From NCBI GenBank assembly GCA_963662865.1, contig OY759969.1, positions 682,001 through 746,000 on the forward strand: a DNA stretch of 64,000 nt, written 5' to 3'. The first letter of the stretch is position 1. Each line of letters opens with the position of its first letter. This document shows positions 43,504-52,068 of the stretch, piece after piece. This DNA comes from JAJDYQ01 sp963662865. Its GTDB lineage: Bacteria; Pseudomonadota; Gammaproteobacteria; JAJDYQ01. The position numbers were made by a program, and so were the translations under genes. A model generated the notes under the pieces. That model was given only the letters and a program-made list of their open reading frames with translations. It was not told where the DNA came from and made no database searches.

Positions 43504-43830
43504 TTAGTCCTCAGGTTGATAATTTGCCTCAGGCCATATCTCATTAATCTCATCTGCCTGTTGCTGCGAACTAAATCGCTCCCAAACAATACCATTGACA
43601 TCAGTCTCCTGACTAAACTCATTCGTTGTTGAATCTTCCCAGCCTAAGTGTCTTAATTTCCCTGACTTAACGCTGCTGTCCTGACGAATTGATACATTAA
43701 GACATTCGGTTCGCCACAGCGCGTATTCATTGTCAATATAGAGACAGGGTTCTACCCCGATGCGAACACTGTAATCTGCAACTGTTTTTTTAATATCATC
43801 AGTTGAAATGGCGATGTGTAGTTTTTTCAT
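43504..43830 (-). CDS. VOC (glyoxalase/bleomycin-resistance fold) family protein
   Basis: A 108-residue protein from ATG 43830 (MKKLHIAISTDDIKKTVADY). The start is the typical first strand and helix of the vicinal-oxygen-chelate fold, with His at residue 5 and a second conserved region CLYIDNEYALWRTECLNVSI. RHLGWED and the final strand with VNGIVWERF are further matches. No substrate can be given. It is alone between purL and mutT, with an AT-rich promoter region upstream. An in-frame ATG 6 codons earlier (43848) is possible. Confidence 0.75.
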   Translation of the reverse strand: MKKLHIAISTDDIKKTVADYSVRIGVEPCLYIDNEYALWRTECLNVSIRQDSSVKSGKLRHLGWEDSTTNEFSQETDVNGIVWERFSSQQQADEINEIWPEANYQPED

Positions 43831-43997
43831 GGTATTAAAATGAACCATCGAGGCGTTAGCTGGAGTTGTGCAGGCTCTGTATGACCGATTAAATGCATTT
43901 TACAGGCAATTCAGTTCGGTGTGCGCTACCTTGGGTGACCGCGATACTGATGCTCTAAAGACATGGTAAGATTGAGGTTATCCTGTATGGAGCACAT

Positions 43998-44948
43998 ATG
44001 TCGAGTAAATTAATACACGTCGTCATAGCTGTTATCCACGATAATGAAACCATCGTTGTGGCAAAACGGCCGGATAATGTGCATAAAGGCGGGCTTTGGG
44101 AATTCCCCGGAGGCAAACTTGAGGCAGGCGAATCACCTGATAATGCACTCATCCGTGAGCTCGAAGAAGAGCTGGGAATTACGCCGGTTGAGTATGAGCC
44201 ATTGATTCAGATTCCATATCATTACCCGGAAAAATCCGTGTTGCTTGATGTCTGGACAGTTTCAAGGTGGCACGGAGAGTTGCAGGGCAGAGAAGGGCAG
44301 CGGATTCAACGGGTTTCATTGGCTGGATTATCCGGCCTGGAATTTCCGGAGGCTAATCGTCCTGTTATCAGGGCCTGTCAGCTAGCGGACCATTATGTGA
44401 TTACGCCGGATATTGCCGCTCTCAAAACCCGGCGCGTTGAATTCATGGCGAATTTAACCGAGGTCCTGAATCAGGATATTTCATTATTACAATTACGCCA
44501 GACGAATTTAGGCAGTGGCGACTATGCCGAACTGGCGAAAGAAGTGATTTGCCGATGCCATGACAAACAATGCAGGGTTTTACTGAATTCCGAACCTGAA
44601 TTGGTCGTGCAACTGGGAGCAGACGGAGTTCACCTGAATCGATATCGATTGCAAGCCCGGAGTGACAGGCCATTAGGCACAGACTTATTAGTAGCGGCTT
44701 CCTGTCATAACGAACAGGAACTGGCTCAAGCGAGTTTGCTGCAGGCCGACTTTGCCCTTTTGGGGCCGATCAATATGACGGCGACACACCCCGGGTGCGA
44801 CGGCATTGGCTGGGAGAGGTTCGGTCAGCTGGTCTCGAACATGGCAATGCCGGTTTACGCAATAGGGGGCATGAGCAGCGGCGATATTGCGACGGCAAGG
44901 TGTTATGGCGGGCAGGGCGTCGCTACGATTACGGCATCGTGGTATTAG
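43998..44948 (+). CDS. mutT: MutT fused to a ThiE-like domain
   Basis: A 316-residue fusion. The first 130 residues are a Nudix hydrolase: VIAVIHDNETIVVAKRPDNV, then the Nudix box GGKLEAGESPDNALIRELEEELGI (residues 35-57). MutT hydrolyses 8-oxo-dGTP. The remaining 180 residues are a thiamine-phosphate synthase-like barrel: LLQLRQTNLGSGDYAELAKE, RVLLNSEPELVVQLGADGVHL, LLVAASCHNEQELAQASLL and FALLGPINMTATHPGCDGIG, ending AIGGMSSGDIATARCYGGQG. This pairing is a known arrangement in gammaproteobacteria. Whether the ThiE half is active is uncertain. The gene stands alone. Confidence 0.92.
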   Translation: MSSKLIHVVIAVIHDNETIVVAKRPDNVHKGGLWEFPGGKLEAGESPDNALIRELEEELGITPVEYEPLIQIPYHYPEKSVLLDVWTVSRWHGELQGREGQRIQRVSLAGLSGLEFPEANRPVIRACQLADHYVITPDIAALKTRRVEFMANLTEVLNQDISLLQLRQTNLGSGDYAELAKEVICRCHDKQCRVLLNSEPELVVQLGADGVHLNRYRLQARSDRPLGTDLLVAASCHNEQELAQASLLQADFALLGPINMTATHPGCDGIGWERFGQLVSNMAMPVYAIGGMSSGDIATARCYGGQGVATITASWY

Positions 44949-45076
44949 CCGGTTATCCATTTTCTTCGAGCGGTCGTTCGGGCGGTTGTGGCCTGTCTCC
45001 GGAACGAGTCCGGTAAGCCAGTCTAACGGGCGCTGCCCTCCCGGAATCCCCCAAAAAGCTCAAAGCCGCGCTTCAC

Positions 45077-45796
45077 TCAACACCCCTGGTATTGCCTGCG
45101 GACACATTGACGGGCCAGCCCCTGCGCCTTTTCAAGCTGGGACGGGGTCATCTCTTGTGTTAGCCGATCCCGCAACTCGACCGCATTCTCAGCTCCATTG
45201 GACGCCGCAAGGTTTACCCACATATGGGCGGTGATATAGTCCTGAGGAACGCCTTGTCCGCTGAAGTACCTCACACCCAGACTGAACTGGGCATTGGAAT
45301 TCCCCTGTTCGGCGGCCAGGGTGAACCACTTCACCGCCGCCTTGTAGTCCTGAGGAACGCCTTGTCCTTTGGCGTACATCAGACCCAGATTTTTCTGGGC
45401 ATAGGAATTCCCCTGTTCGGTGGCCAGGGTGTACCACTTCACCGCCGCCTTGTAGTCCTGAGGAACGCCTTGTCCTTCGGCGTACATCGCACCCAGACCG
45501 TACTGGGCATTGGAATTCCCCTGTTCGGCGGCCAGGGTGAACCACTTCACCGCCGCCTTGTAGTCCTGAGGAACACCTTGTCCGCTGAGTCCGCTGAATA
45601 AGTACATCAGACCCAGATTGAACTGGGCATCGGCATTCCCCTGTTTGGCCAAGGGTGTCCATTCATGCAGGGCGGCAGAGTAATTTCCATTGTTGTATGT
45701 GTCTAGGCCTTTCTGGAAATCAGCGCTCCAGCCCGTTCCGGTATTGGCAAGAAGCACGGCAATCGCCAGGCAGAGTAGGCTAGTCAGTCGTTGCAT
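45077..45796 (-). CDS. Secreted Sel1-repeat protein
   Basis: A 239-residue protein with a signal peptide (LTSLLCLAIAVLLANTGTGW) and five Sel1-like (TPR-type) repeats of about 36 residues. Units read KQGNADAQFNLGLMYLFSGL, then EQGNSNAQYGLGAMYAEGQG, EQGNSYAQKNLGLMYAKGQG and EQGNSNAQFSLGVRYFSGQG, followed by a divergent C-terminal unit. Family members act as scaffolds for protein-protein contacts. At the DNA level four units are nearly identical with a 108-base period (see findings). The ATG at 45796 was chosen for its position just before the signal peptide; an upstream ATG at 45829 adds 11 residues. Its partners are unknown. Confidence 0.85.
   Translation of the reverse strand: MQRLTSLLCLAIAVLLANTGTGWSADFQKGLDTYNNGNYSAALHEWTPLAKQGNADAQFNLGLMYLFSGLSGQGVPQDYKAAVKWFTLAAEQGNSNAQYGLGAMYAEGQGVPQDYKAAVKWYTLATEQGNSYAQKNLGLMYAKGQGVPQDYKAAVKWFTLAAEQGNSNAQFSLGVRYFSGQGVPQDYITAHMWVNLAASNGAENAVELRDRLTQEMTPSQLEKAQGLARQCVRRQYQGC
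45240..45600. repeat. Tandem 108-bp repeats inside the Sel1 gene
   Basis: Four units share long identical blocks, including a CCACTTCACCGCCGCCTTGT core at about 45326, 45434 and 45542, and GAGGAACGCCTTGTCC-type blocks at about 45244, 45352, 45460 and 45568 (the last with ACA for ACG). Spacing is 108 bases, i.e. 36 codons, so the frame is kept. Such identity suggests recent unit duplication or gene conversion. Confidence 0.8.
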
Positions 45797-45850
45797 ATCG
45801 CCCTCCGTCTTTGGGAAATGATGCCACATATCGCGGCGGTATGAGACAAC

Positions 45851-46141
45851 TCAATCCTCGTCGTCAAACCAGCTTTCCAGCGCCTTAATAATTGATTGGG
45901 CCTGTGCTTTGCTGGAGATGTTGAATTTGGATTGCTGACGGTATATGCCGTTGCGCTTCTGATAGCGACGAATCGTGTATTTATCCGGACCATATTCCTG
46001 CTTGTTACGATTGTAGTCCTGATAGCGAAAAATAATGGTGGTCCAGGCGCCTTTGGACAGGATCACCTTATCGAGTTCCTTGACGGTATCGATTCCGTCT
46101 TCTGCCCAGGTAACGGTCAGGTCTTCTATCTTTTCAGCCAT
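45851..46141 (-). CDS. Small conserved-looking hypothetical protein
   Basis: A 96-residue acidic to neutral protein (IEDLTVTWAEDGIDTVKELD, then KVILSKGAWTTIIFRYQDYN, DKYTIRRYQKRNGIYRQQSK). I do not recognise a named family, although the TWAEDG and GAWTTIIFRYQ segments look like a compact beta-rich fold. No signal or membrane segment. It lies between the Sel1 gene and the pepN terminator and has its own start at 46141 with ATCTTTTCAGCC context. Codon use is normal, so a real gene is likely. Confidence 0.6.
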   Translation of the reverse strand: MAEKIEDLTVTWAEDGIDTVKELDKVILSKGAWTTIIFRYQDYNRNKQEYGPDKYTIRRYQKRNGIYRQQSKFNISSKAQAQSIIKALESWFDDED

Positions 46142-46218
46142 GTATTAAATAGTCGTTCGTAGTTTGTCGGCGGGCGCACAGTGTACATGAATCATGGCAA
46201 ATAGTGAGCCTTTTATGA

Positions 46219-46246
46219 AAAAAGGTGCCTTGAGCAAGGCATTTTG
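46219..46246 (-). terminator. Bidirectional rho-independent terminator after pepN
   Basis: TGCCTT (46227-46232) and AAGGCA (46237-46242) form a stem around GAGC. On the minus strand it is followed by a run of six T (AAAAAA at 46219-46224 on plus); on the plus strand TTTT follows. It lies 30 bp past the pepN stop and suits termination of pepN, and of any transcript from the other side. Confidence 0.65.
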
Positions 46247-46274
46247 GGTTATGGCTTATACATGGGTATGCCGA

Positions 46275-48950
46275 TTAACCATTGAGAGTCCTGGAGACTA
46301 TCTCGAACACATCTTTGGAAAGCCCTTCAATCTCCAGAATCTTCTGTAGCTGCTTTTGCATCAGTCCCTGACGAGATTTGTCATACTGCCTCCAGCGACT
46401 GAAAACACCGGCCATGCGTGCAGCAATCTGAGGGTTAAGCGCATCCAGCGCAATAATCCGGTCTGCAATGAATTCATAACCGCTGCCATTTCCGGCATGA
46501 AAATGTTGGGGATTGCCGTTGGCGAAAGCACCAATCAGGGCGCGTACCTTATTAGGGTTCCTGATATTAAATGCGCTGTGCCGGGTAAGTGCCTGTACCT
46601 GCTCAAGCGTGTCCGGCAGCTCACTGGTGGCCTGTAGTGCAAACCATTTATCCGTAACCAGGGCATCATCCTGCCAGCGGTCGTAAAAACTGTTCAATGA
46701 AGATTCACGTGCCGGATCGTCCACATTGCATAAGCAGGCCAGCGCGGCGATGACATCTGTCATATTGCTTCCTTGCCGGAATTGCCTGACACAGGCCGAC
46801 ATGACCTCGTCGTTGATGTGATCGCGGGGAGGTGACATCAGATAACCAAGGCAGGTATTGCGTAATGCGCGTTGTCCCATCTTGTCGGGCTCAATAGAAT
46901 AATCGCCGGTCTGGGTAAGGACGTTATATTGACTGAGCAGCTCGTCGTATAGCTGTGTTGCAATCGTAATGCGGAAGGCTTTTCTGACTTGATAGATTCG
47001 ATCTGGTTCAGCTAACGGGCGCTGATCGGCGAGGAGCCCTTCTGCGGGTAACCGAAAAATTTCTGCGACCAGTGCCGGTTTCAGGGCCTTATTCGTCAAT
47101 ATCTTACGCAAGGCCGCGATAAAGGCGGGTTCCACTTCAATTGTGTCGTTGCTGAACTGTGAGACCATTAATCGGGTCGCCAGAGTTTGCGCCGCATCCC
47201 AACGATTGAATTCATCTTGATCATGCGCCATTAAAAAGCATAGCTCATCAATGGGCCGCTCCATTTTGAGTTTCACCGGGGCAGAAAAGCCGCGTAGCAG
47301 CGAGGCAATCGGCTTCTCAGAAAGATTTGTAAAGGTAAACGTCTCTGCTTTTTGCTTGAGGTGCAGTACACGGGACGTACCGGTTCCGTTTTCTTCATTT
47401 TTAAGGGTCAGTGGTATCGCTTCACCTTTGGTAGATAACAACCCCATACGAAGAGGGATATGCATGGCGGTTTTGTTCTTTTGATCTGGCGTGTCCGGTG
47501 TTGTCTGTTCAATACCGAGAGTGTATTCCTGATTGTCCGCATCATAGCTCTCCGTAACAGTCAGCTCAGGTGTGCCGGCGGTCGAATACCATAACCTGAA
47601 TTGTTTCAGGTCATAATCGCTGGCGTCTTCCATGGCCCGGACAAAATCATCCGTGGTGACCGCCTGACCGTCATGTCGTGAAAAGTACAGGTCCGTGCCT
47701 TTATGGAACATCTCGGGGCCGACAAGGTTATAGATCATGCGAACGATCTCGGCGCCTTTTGCATAGACTGTCGCAGTGTAAAAATTATTGATTTCCACAT
47801 ATCGATCAGGGCGGACAGGGTGAGCTATCGGGCCGGCATCCTCTCTGAACTGGTGAGTGCGAAGTATGTTGACATCCTGAATGCGCTTGATGCCACGAGC
47901 ACTCATATCAGCCGAGAATTCCTGATCACGAAAAACGGTAAAACCTTCCTTGAGGCTGAGCTGAAACCAGTCGCGACAAGTGACGCGATTACCCGACCAG
48001 TTATGGAAGTACTCATGGCCAATGACGCCCTCTATGTTCTGGTAATCAGTATCGGTGGCCGTATCGGGGCTGGCCAGTATGTATTGGGAGTTAAAGATAT
48101 TGAGCCCCTTGTTCTCCATGGCGCCCATATTGAAGTCATCAACGGCGACGATATTGAAGACATTCAGATCATATTCTCGACCATAGCTCTGTTCATCCCA
48201 GCGCATGGCATGAATGATTGATCGCATGGCATGATCGCATTTGTCGGCATTATGTGGTTCGACATAAATATTCAGATCGACAGGTTTCCCGGATATGGTT
48301 GTAAATTCACCATGGATGCAGGCCAGATCCCCGGCGACCAAAGCAAACAGGTAACTGGGCTTGGGGTGATGATCATGCCAGACGGCATAGTGACGGGCAT
48401 TCCCTCTGCTATCGGGTTCTGCATCCCCGTACTGTTGCAGGTTGCCGTTAGATAGCAGCACCGGGTATTTTATCTTATCGGCCAGTATTGTGACGGTATA
48501 GATAGACAATATATCCGGTCGGTCCGGGAAAAAGGTGATTTTCCGAAAGCCTTCAGCCTCGCATTGAGTACAGAAATTTCCACCGAACTGATACAGCCCC
48601 ATTAAAGAGGTATTGTGGGCAGGATTGACTTCCACGACCGAAGTGATCTCGCATTCATTCGGAATGCCCTCAAGGGTAAGAGAAGAATCAGTCAGTTGAT
48701 ACCGCGATTCGTCCAGAGGTTGACCGTTTAGCGAGATTGCCTTCAGATTCAGTTTCTCACAATCCAGTTTCAAAGCCTGTCTTTTTGTAACCGAGTTACG
48801 GCGGACTGCCAGGGTGGATGTGATTTCAGTAGCGTGGCTGCCCAGCGTGAATTGTAAACTAACCGTATCTACCCACCATGCAGGTGGCTGGTAATCCTTT
48901 AGATATACGGTTCCGGGGACGGCTGTTTCAACACGATTAGTATCAGGCAT
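46275..48950 (-). CDS. pepN: Aminopeptidase N
   Basis: This is a broad-specificity M1-family zinc aminopeptidase that removes N-terminal residues in protein turnover. From ATG 48950 (MPDTNRVETAVPGTVYLKDY) it is 891 residues, close to E. coli PepN (870). It has the exopeptidase motif MGAMENKGLNIFN, the zinc site VIGHEYFHNWSGNRVTCRDW with EGFTVFRDQEFSAD, and the Tyr TATVYAKGAEIVRM. A C-terminal helical domain follows. The frame stays open 39 codons further up to 49067, but those codons lie in an IS-end remnant (HYIGYRVKGSYPIICMQ), so the shorter start is preferred. The upstream region from 49019 to 49110 comes from a transposable element, so the promoter may be IS-derived. Confidence 0.95.
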   Translation of the reverse strand: MPDTNRVETAVPGTVYLKDYQPPAWWVDTVSLQFTLGSHATEITSTLAVRRNSVTKRQALKLDCEKLNLKAISLNGQPLDESRYQLTDSSLTLEGIPNECEITSVVEVNPAHNTSLMGLYQFGGNFCTQCEAEGFRKITFFPDRPDILSIYTVTILADKIKYPVLLSNGNLQQYGDAEPDSRGNARHYAVWHDHHPKPSYLFALVAGDLACIHGEFTTISGKPVDLNIYVEPHNADKCDHAMRSIIHAMRWDEQSYGREYDLNVFNIVAVDDFNMGAMENKGLNIFNSQYILASPDTATDTDYQNIEGVIGHEYFHNWSGNRVTCRDWFQLSLKEGFTVFRDQEFSADMSARGIKRIQDVNILRTHQFREDAGPIAHPVRPDRYVEINNFYTATVYAKGAEIVRMIYNLVGPEMFHKGTDLYFSRHDGQAVTTDDFVRAMEDASDYDLKQFRLWYSTAGTPELTVTESYDADNQEYTLGIEQTTPDTPDQKNKTAMHIPLRMGLLSTKGEAIPLTLKNEENGTGTSRVLHLKQKAETFTFTNLSEKPIASLLRGFSAPVKLKMERPIDELCFLMAHDQDEFNRWDAAQTLATRLMVSQFSNDTIEVEPAFIAALRKILTNKALKPALVAEIFRLPAEGLLADQRPLAEPDRIYQVRKAFRITIATQLYDELLSQYNVLTQTGDYSIEPDKMGQRALRNTCLGYLMSPPRDHINDEVMSACVRQFRQGSNMTDVIAALACLCNVDDPARESSLNSFYDRWQDDALVTDKWFALQATSELPDTLEQVQALTRHSAFNIRNPNKVRALIGAFANGNPQHFHAGNGSGYEFIADRIIALDALNPQIAARMAGVFSRWRQYDKSRQGLMQKQLQKILEIEGLSKDVFEIVSRTLNG

Positions 48951-49018
48951 TTTTCTGCTCCGGTGTTTTATTCCGACGCCCATTATAGAGAATCGCAGAA
49001 AATTAACCTGCATACAGA

Positions 49019-49110
49019 TGATCGGGTAGGAGCCTTTTACCCTATAGCCTATGTAGTGATATTGCACGCGTCTCCATCCTCCGCATAGTGCAATATGTTT
49101 TTGAACTTAA
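49019..49110 (-). repeat. Solitary IS481-like end (copy B) upstream of pepN
   Basis: On the minus strand this matches the left end of copy A (2358-2450): GTTCAAAAACATATTGCACTATG, then an about 20-base spacer, CGTGCAATATCACTACATAGGCTATAGGGTAAAAGGCT and CCTACCCGATCATCTGTATG. The inverted repeat is ATATTGCAC at 49059-49067 and GTGCAATAT at 49088-49096 (plus-strand positions). No transposase sequence accompanies it. It lies between pepN and eno, which are divergent. Confidence 0.75.
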
Positions 49111-49242
49111 TACAGGTTTTGTAAATTGAAGCGCCGTTATTTTTCTGCTGACATTACTTTTTAAGCGGCTGGCCCGGAAAATGGGGCACTTTATGCGTAG
49201 AATGTACGCCAGTTTAATAAGGCGAAAAACGAAAGGAAAATC

Positions 49243-50535
49243 ATGTCAAAAATAGTCGCGGTTAAAGCCAGGGAAGTCCTTGATTCACGTGGTAATCCGA
49301 CAGTTGAGGCCGATGTCGTCACAGAAAAATGCGTGTTGGGGCGCGCCGCGGTTCCATCCGGTGCCTCAACCGGTTCACGCGAGGCGGCGGAGCTGCGTGA
49401 TGGCGATCAATCTCGTTATCTGGGTAGGGGAGTACAAAAGGCCGTTAGCAATATCAATACTGAAATCGCTGCCGCGATTAAAGGTATGGATATTGCTGAT
49501 CAAGCCGGCATCGACCAGACCATGATTGACCTGGATGGAATGGATAATAAAGGTCGTCTGGGTGCCAACTCGCTGTTGGCTGTATCCTTGGCTACAGTCA
49601 AAGCCGCAGCCGTTGAAGCTGATCAACCCTTGTTCCGTTATCTGAAGTCGGAGGGCCCCTGTCAACTCCCCGTACCGATGATGAATATCATTAACGGCGG
49701 CGAGCATGCAGGCAACAATATTGATCTCCAGGAGTTTATGATTATCCCCACGGGTGCTCCCGATTTTACAGAAGCGCTGCGCTATGGTGCCGAGGTGTTC
49801 CATGCGCTGAAAGGCATTCTCAACGACAAGAATGTGAATACCGCCGTCGGTGATGAGGGTGGCTTTGCGCCGGATCTCTCATCCAACGAGGCAGCTATTG
49901 AGGTAATTCTGCAAGCTGTCAGTAAGGCAGGATTTAAGGCCGGCGAGGATATCTGGTTGGGCTTGGATGTCGCCAGTTCGGAATTCTGTGAAAACGGTAC
50001 CTATACACTGGCTTCAGAGAGCCGTCAGTTTGATGCAGCAGGTTTTGCCGACTATCTGAAATCCTGGGTTGAGCAGTATCCGATTATTTCCATTGAAGAC
50101 GGCATGGCTGAAGATGACTGGGATGGCTGGAGGTATTTTACTGACCTGCTCGGAAACAGGGTTCAACTGGTCGGAGATGATCTGTTTGTGACCAACACCG
50201 GCATTCTGCAACAAGGTATCGACAGACAGGTTGCTAATTCGATTCTTATCAAGGTCAATCAGATCGGCACTTTGACCGAAACCCTCAATGCTATTCGGAT
50301 GGCAACCGATGCCAGTTATACTGCAGTGATTTCTCACCGTTCCGGTGAGACCGAAGATGTAACGATTGCTGATATTGCCGTCGGTACATCGGCGACACAG
50401 ATCAAGGCTGGCTCGCTGTCACGCTCGGACCGTACCGCCAAGTACAATCAGTTACTCCGTATCCATGAAGAACTCGGTTCTGAGGCCTCTTATCCAGGGG
50501 AAGCCGCGTTCAATATATTCGGGAAAGTCCGGTAA
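49243..50535 (+). CDS. eno: Enolase
   Basis: Enolase interconverts 2-phosphoglycerate and phosphoenolpyruvate; it is also a subunit of the E. coli RNA degradosome. The 430-residue protein has SRGNPTVEADVVTEKCVLGR, AAVPSGASTGSREAAELRDG, MNIINGGEHAGNNIDLQEFM, DEGGFAPDLSSNEAAIEVIL, SIEDGMAEDDWDGW, QLVGDDLFVTN and the final signature LIKVNQIGTLTETLNAI, then SHRSGETEDVTIADIAVG. Metal ligands and the catalytic Lys/Glu set lie in these. AAAGGAAAATC stands before the ATG as the ribosome binding site. ftsB follows 44 bp downstream, as in E. coli (eno-ftsB). Confidence 0.97.
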   Translation: MSKIVAVKAREVLDSRGNPTVEADVVTEKCVLGRAAVPSGASTGSREAAELRDGDQSRYLGRGVQKAVSNINTEIAAAIKGMDIADQAGIDQTMIDLDGMDNKGRLGANSLLAVSLATVKAAAVEADQPLFRYLKSEGPCQLPVPMMNIINGGEHAGNNIDLQEFMIIPTGAPDFTEALRYGAEVFHALKGILNDKNVNTAVGDEGGFAPDLSSNEAAIEVILQAVSKAGFKAGEDIWLGLDVASSEFCENGTYTLASESRQFDAAGFADYLKSWVEQYPIISIEDGMAEDDWDGWRYFTDLLGNRVQLVGDDLFVTNTGILQQGIDRQVANSILIKVNQIGTLTETLNAIRMATDASYTAVISHRSGETEDVTIADIAVGTSATQIKAGSLSRSDRTAKYNQLLRIHEELGSEASYPGEAAFNIFGKVR

Positions 50536-50579
50536 CGACATTTAGCGCGGTATTTCTGTATTTCGGCTAGAATCCTGCC

Positions 50580-50897
50580 ATGAAGCTTTATGGCATCTTT
50601 CTCCTGATCCTGTTGCTGGCTTTGCAGTATAAATTCTGGTTTGAGAAAGGAGGATATTTTCATAACCGCGAGTTGCAAAAACAGCTTGAGGCTGCACGGG
50701 CCGAGAATGAACAGCTCAAGGAAAGAAACCGTGAGTTGGCACGCAGAATTATTCTGGTCAAGGAAGACATGAACGAAATTGAATCACTGGCGAGACAGAA
50801 CCTCGGCATGATCAAGGAGGGTGAACAATTCATGTTCCTGATTGATGAAGATAAGATCGACAATCAACCAAAGGTCAATCAGGATAATGAGCAGTAG
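50580..50897 (+). CDS. ftsB: Cell division protein FtsB
   Basis: FtsB is a bitopic inner-membrane protein of the divisome in complex with FtsL and FtsQ. The 105-residue protein has an N-terminal helix (MKLYGIFLLILLLALQYKFW, residues 1-20), a coiled coil (ELQKQLEAARAENEQLKERN then RELARRIILVKEDMNE) and the conserved EIESLARQNLGMIKEGE. Its position after eno and overlapping ispD matches other gammaproteobacteria. ispD begins 11 bp before its stop, which indicates coupled expression. Confidence 0.94.
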   Translation: MKLYGIFLLILLLALQYKFWFEKGGYFHNRELQKQLEAARAENEQLKERNRELARRIILVKEDMNEIESLARQNLGMIKEGEQFMFLIDEDKIDNQPKVNQDNEQ

Positions 50898-51600
50898 GTC
50901 CTGGGTTATCGTTCCCGCTGCGGGTGCAGGCCAACGTGTTGGTGAACCGATTCCCAAACAATATCTGACCCTGCATGGTAAGGCTATTATTGAATGGTCT
51001 ATTGAACGATTGCTTGATCTACCCGATTTGCAGGCGATTGTGGTGGCCGTATCCGAAGGAGATGAATACTGGCCGTCATTATCAACGGCAAACCATACGT
51101 TTGTTCGTTGCGCCCCTGGCGGGTCTGAACGCTGTTATTCGGTTTTGAATGGATTGTCATTAATCAGCAATGAAGCCTCTGACAATGACTGGGTTATTGT
51201 GCATGATGCGGTTCGGCCTTGTGTGCGTGTCAAGGACATTGAAAAACTCATGAGTCGATGCAGAGAGAAAGACATTGGTGGCATTCTGGCCATGCCGGTA
51301 CGCGATACCATAAAGCGCTCCAATGCCGATCTCACGATTATTGAAACACTGGACCGGTCCTCCATGTGGCATGCATTGACACCGCAGTGTTTTCGTTATG
51401 GGGAGCTGAAATTCGCACTGGAGCAGGCACTGGCTGGCGGGTTGGAAGTCACTGATGAGGCATCGGCGATGGAACACGCCGGTGTACAGCCCCTTCTGGT
51501 GGAAGGCCATAGCGATAACATCAAGGTTACCCTGCCACAGGATGTTCAACTTGCGGCTTATTTCCTCGAACAGCAGGACATGGATAGTACCGACGCATGA
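50887..51600 (+). CDS. ispD: 2-C-methyl-D-erythritol 4-phosphate cytidylyltransferase
   Basis: IspD makes CDP-ME from MEP and CTP in the non-mevalonate isoprenoid pathway. The ATG at 50887 gives 237 residues: MSSRSWVIVPAAGAGQRVGE, PIPKQYLTLHGKAIIEWSIE (CTP-binding PAAGxGxRxG and PKQY), DWVIVHDAVRPCVRVKDI, MPVRDTIKRS, and TPQCFRYGELKFALEQAL. TDEASAMEHAGVQPLLVEGHSDNIKVT follows. It overlaps ftsB by 11 bases and ispF by 4 (ATGA). IspD and IspF are consecutive genes of the pathway, and the pathway also supplies FPP to HpnD. Confidence 0.96.
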   Translation: MSSRSWVIVPAAGAGQRVGEPIPKQYLTLHGKAIIEWSIERLLDLPDLQAIVVAVSEGDEYWPSLSTANHTFVRCAPGGSERCYSVLNGLSLISNEASDNDWVIVHDAVRPCVRVKDIEKLMSRCREKDIGGILAMPVRDTIKRSNADLTIIETLDRSSMWHALTPQCFRYGELKFALEQALAGGLEVTDEASAMEHAGVQPLLVEGHSDNIKVTLPQDVQLAAYFLEQQDMDSTDA

Positions 51601-52067
51601 TCAGAATTGGACAGGGTTACGATGTACATCAACTCGGTGATGGTGATGCCATAGTGCTTGGTGGCGTTTCCATACCCTGTGACCATGGTATGGTGGCGCA
51701 CTCCGATGGTGATGTTCTACTGCATGCTTTATGCGATGCCTTGCTCGGCGCAGCAGCACTGGGTGATATCGGAAAGCATTTCCCCGATACCGATGTAAGG
51801 CATTCCGGGGCCGACAGTCGTGAGTTATTACGCCACGTCATAGGGCTGCTGCATCATGGAGGCTTTATTGTCAACAATGTCGATATGACCATAATAGCCC
51901 AGACACCCAAAATGGCGCCTTACATGGAACAGATGCGCAAGAATGTTGCCGATGATCTCGGGGTTGATATTTCACAGGTCAATGTTAAGGCGACGACGAC
52001 CGAACATCTCGGTTTTGAAGGGCGAAAGGAAGGCATTGCCGCACAAGCGGTAGCCCTGATCTCCTGA
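51597..52067 (+). CDS. ispF: 2-C-methyl-D-erythritol 2,4-cyclodiphosphate synthase
   Basis: IspF forms the cyclic diphosphate MEcPP from CDP-ME 2-phosphate. The 156-residue trimeric enzyme has the metal ligands in IRIGQGYDVHQLGDGDAIVLGG (Asp8, His10), IPCDHGMVAHSDGDVLLHALCDALLGA (His42) and the FPDTDVRHSGADSRELLRHV loop. QTPKMAPYMEQMRKNVADDL and the final TTTEHLGFEGRKEGIAAQAV are also typical. It starts inside the ispD stop (ATGA). The next sequence, 52069 onward, is IS remnant, so this is probably the end of the operon. Confidence 0.97.
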   Translation: MIRIGQGYDVHQLGDGDAIVLGGVSIPCDHGMVAHSDGDVLLHALCDALLGAAALGDIGKHFPDTDVRHSGADSRELLRHVIGLLHHGGFIVNNVDMTIIAQTPKMAPYMEQMRKNVADDLGVDISQVNVKATTTEHLGFEGRKEGIAAQAVALIS

Positions 52068-52068
52068 G

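Noticed and set aside
45240..45600. Repeats considered as a CRISPR array
   Set aside because: The units are contiguous coding repeats of 108 bases in one protein frame, with no unique spacers of 30-40 bases. No cas gene is in the window.
45224..45601. Long plus-strand frame with repeats opposite the Sel1 gene
   Set aside because: The repeated peptide is just the antisense reading of the 108-bp units; the minus strand has the Sel1 signature and signal peptide.
47703..48221. 172-codon plus-strand frame inside pepN
   Set aside because: It is antisense to conserved PepN motifs including the zinc site, and has no recognisable domain.
48951..49067. N-terminal extension of pepN by 39 codons
   Set aside because: The extra codons are in the IS-end remnant shared with 2.4 kb and 52.3 kb and do not match PepN, so the start at 48950 was kept.
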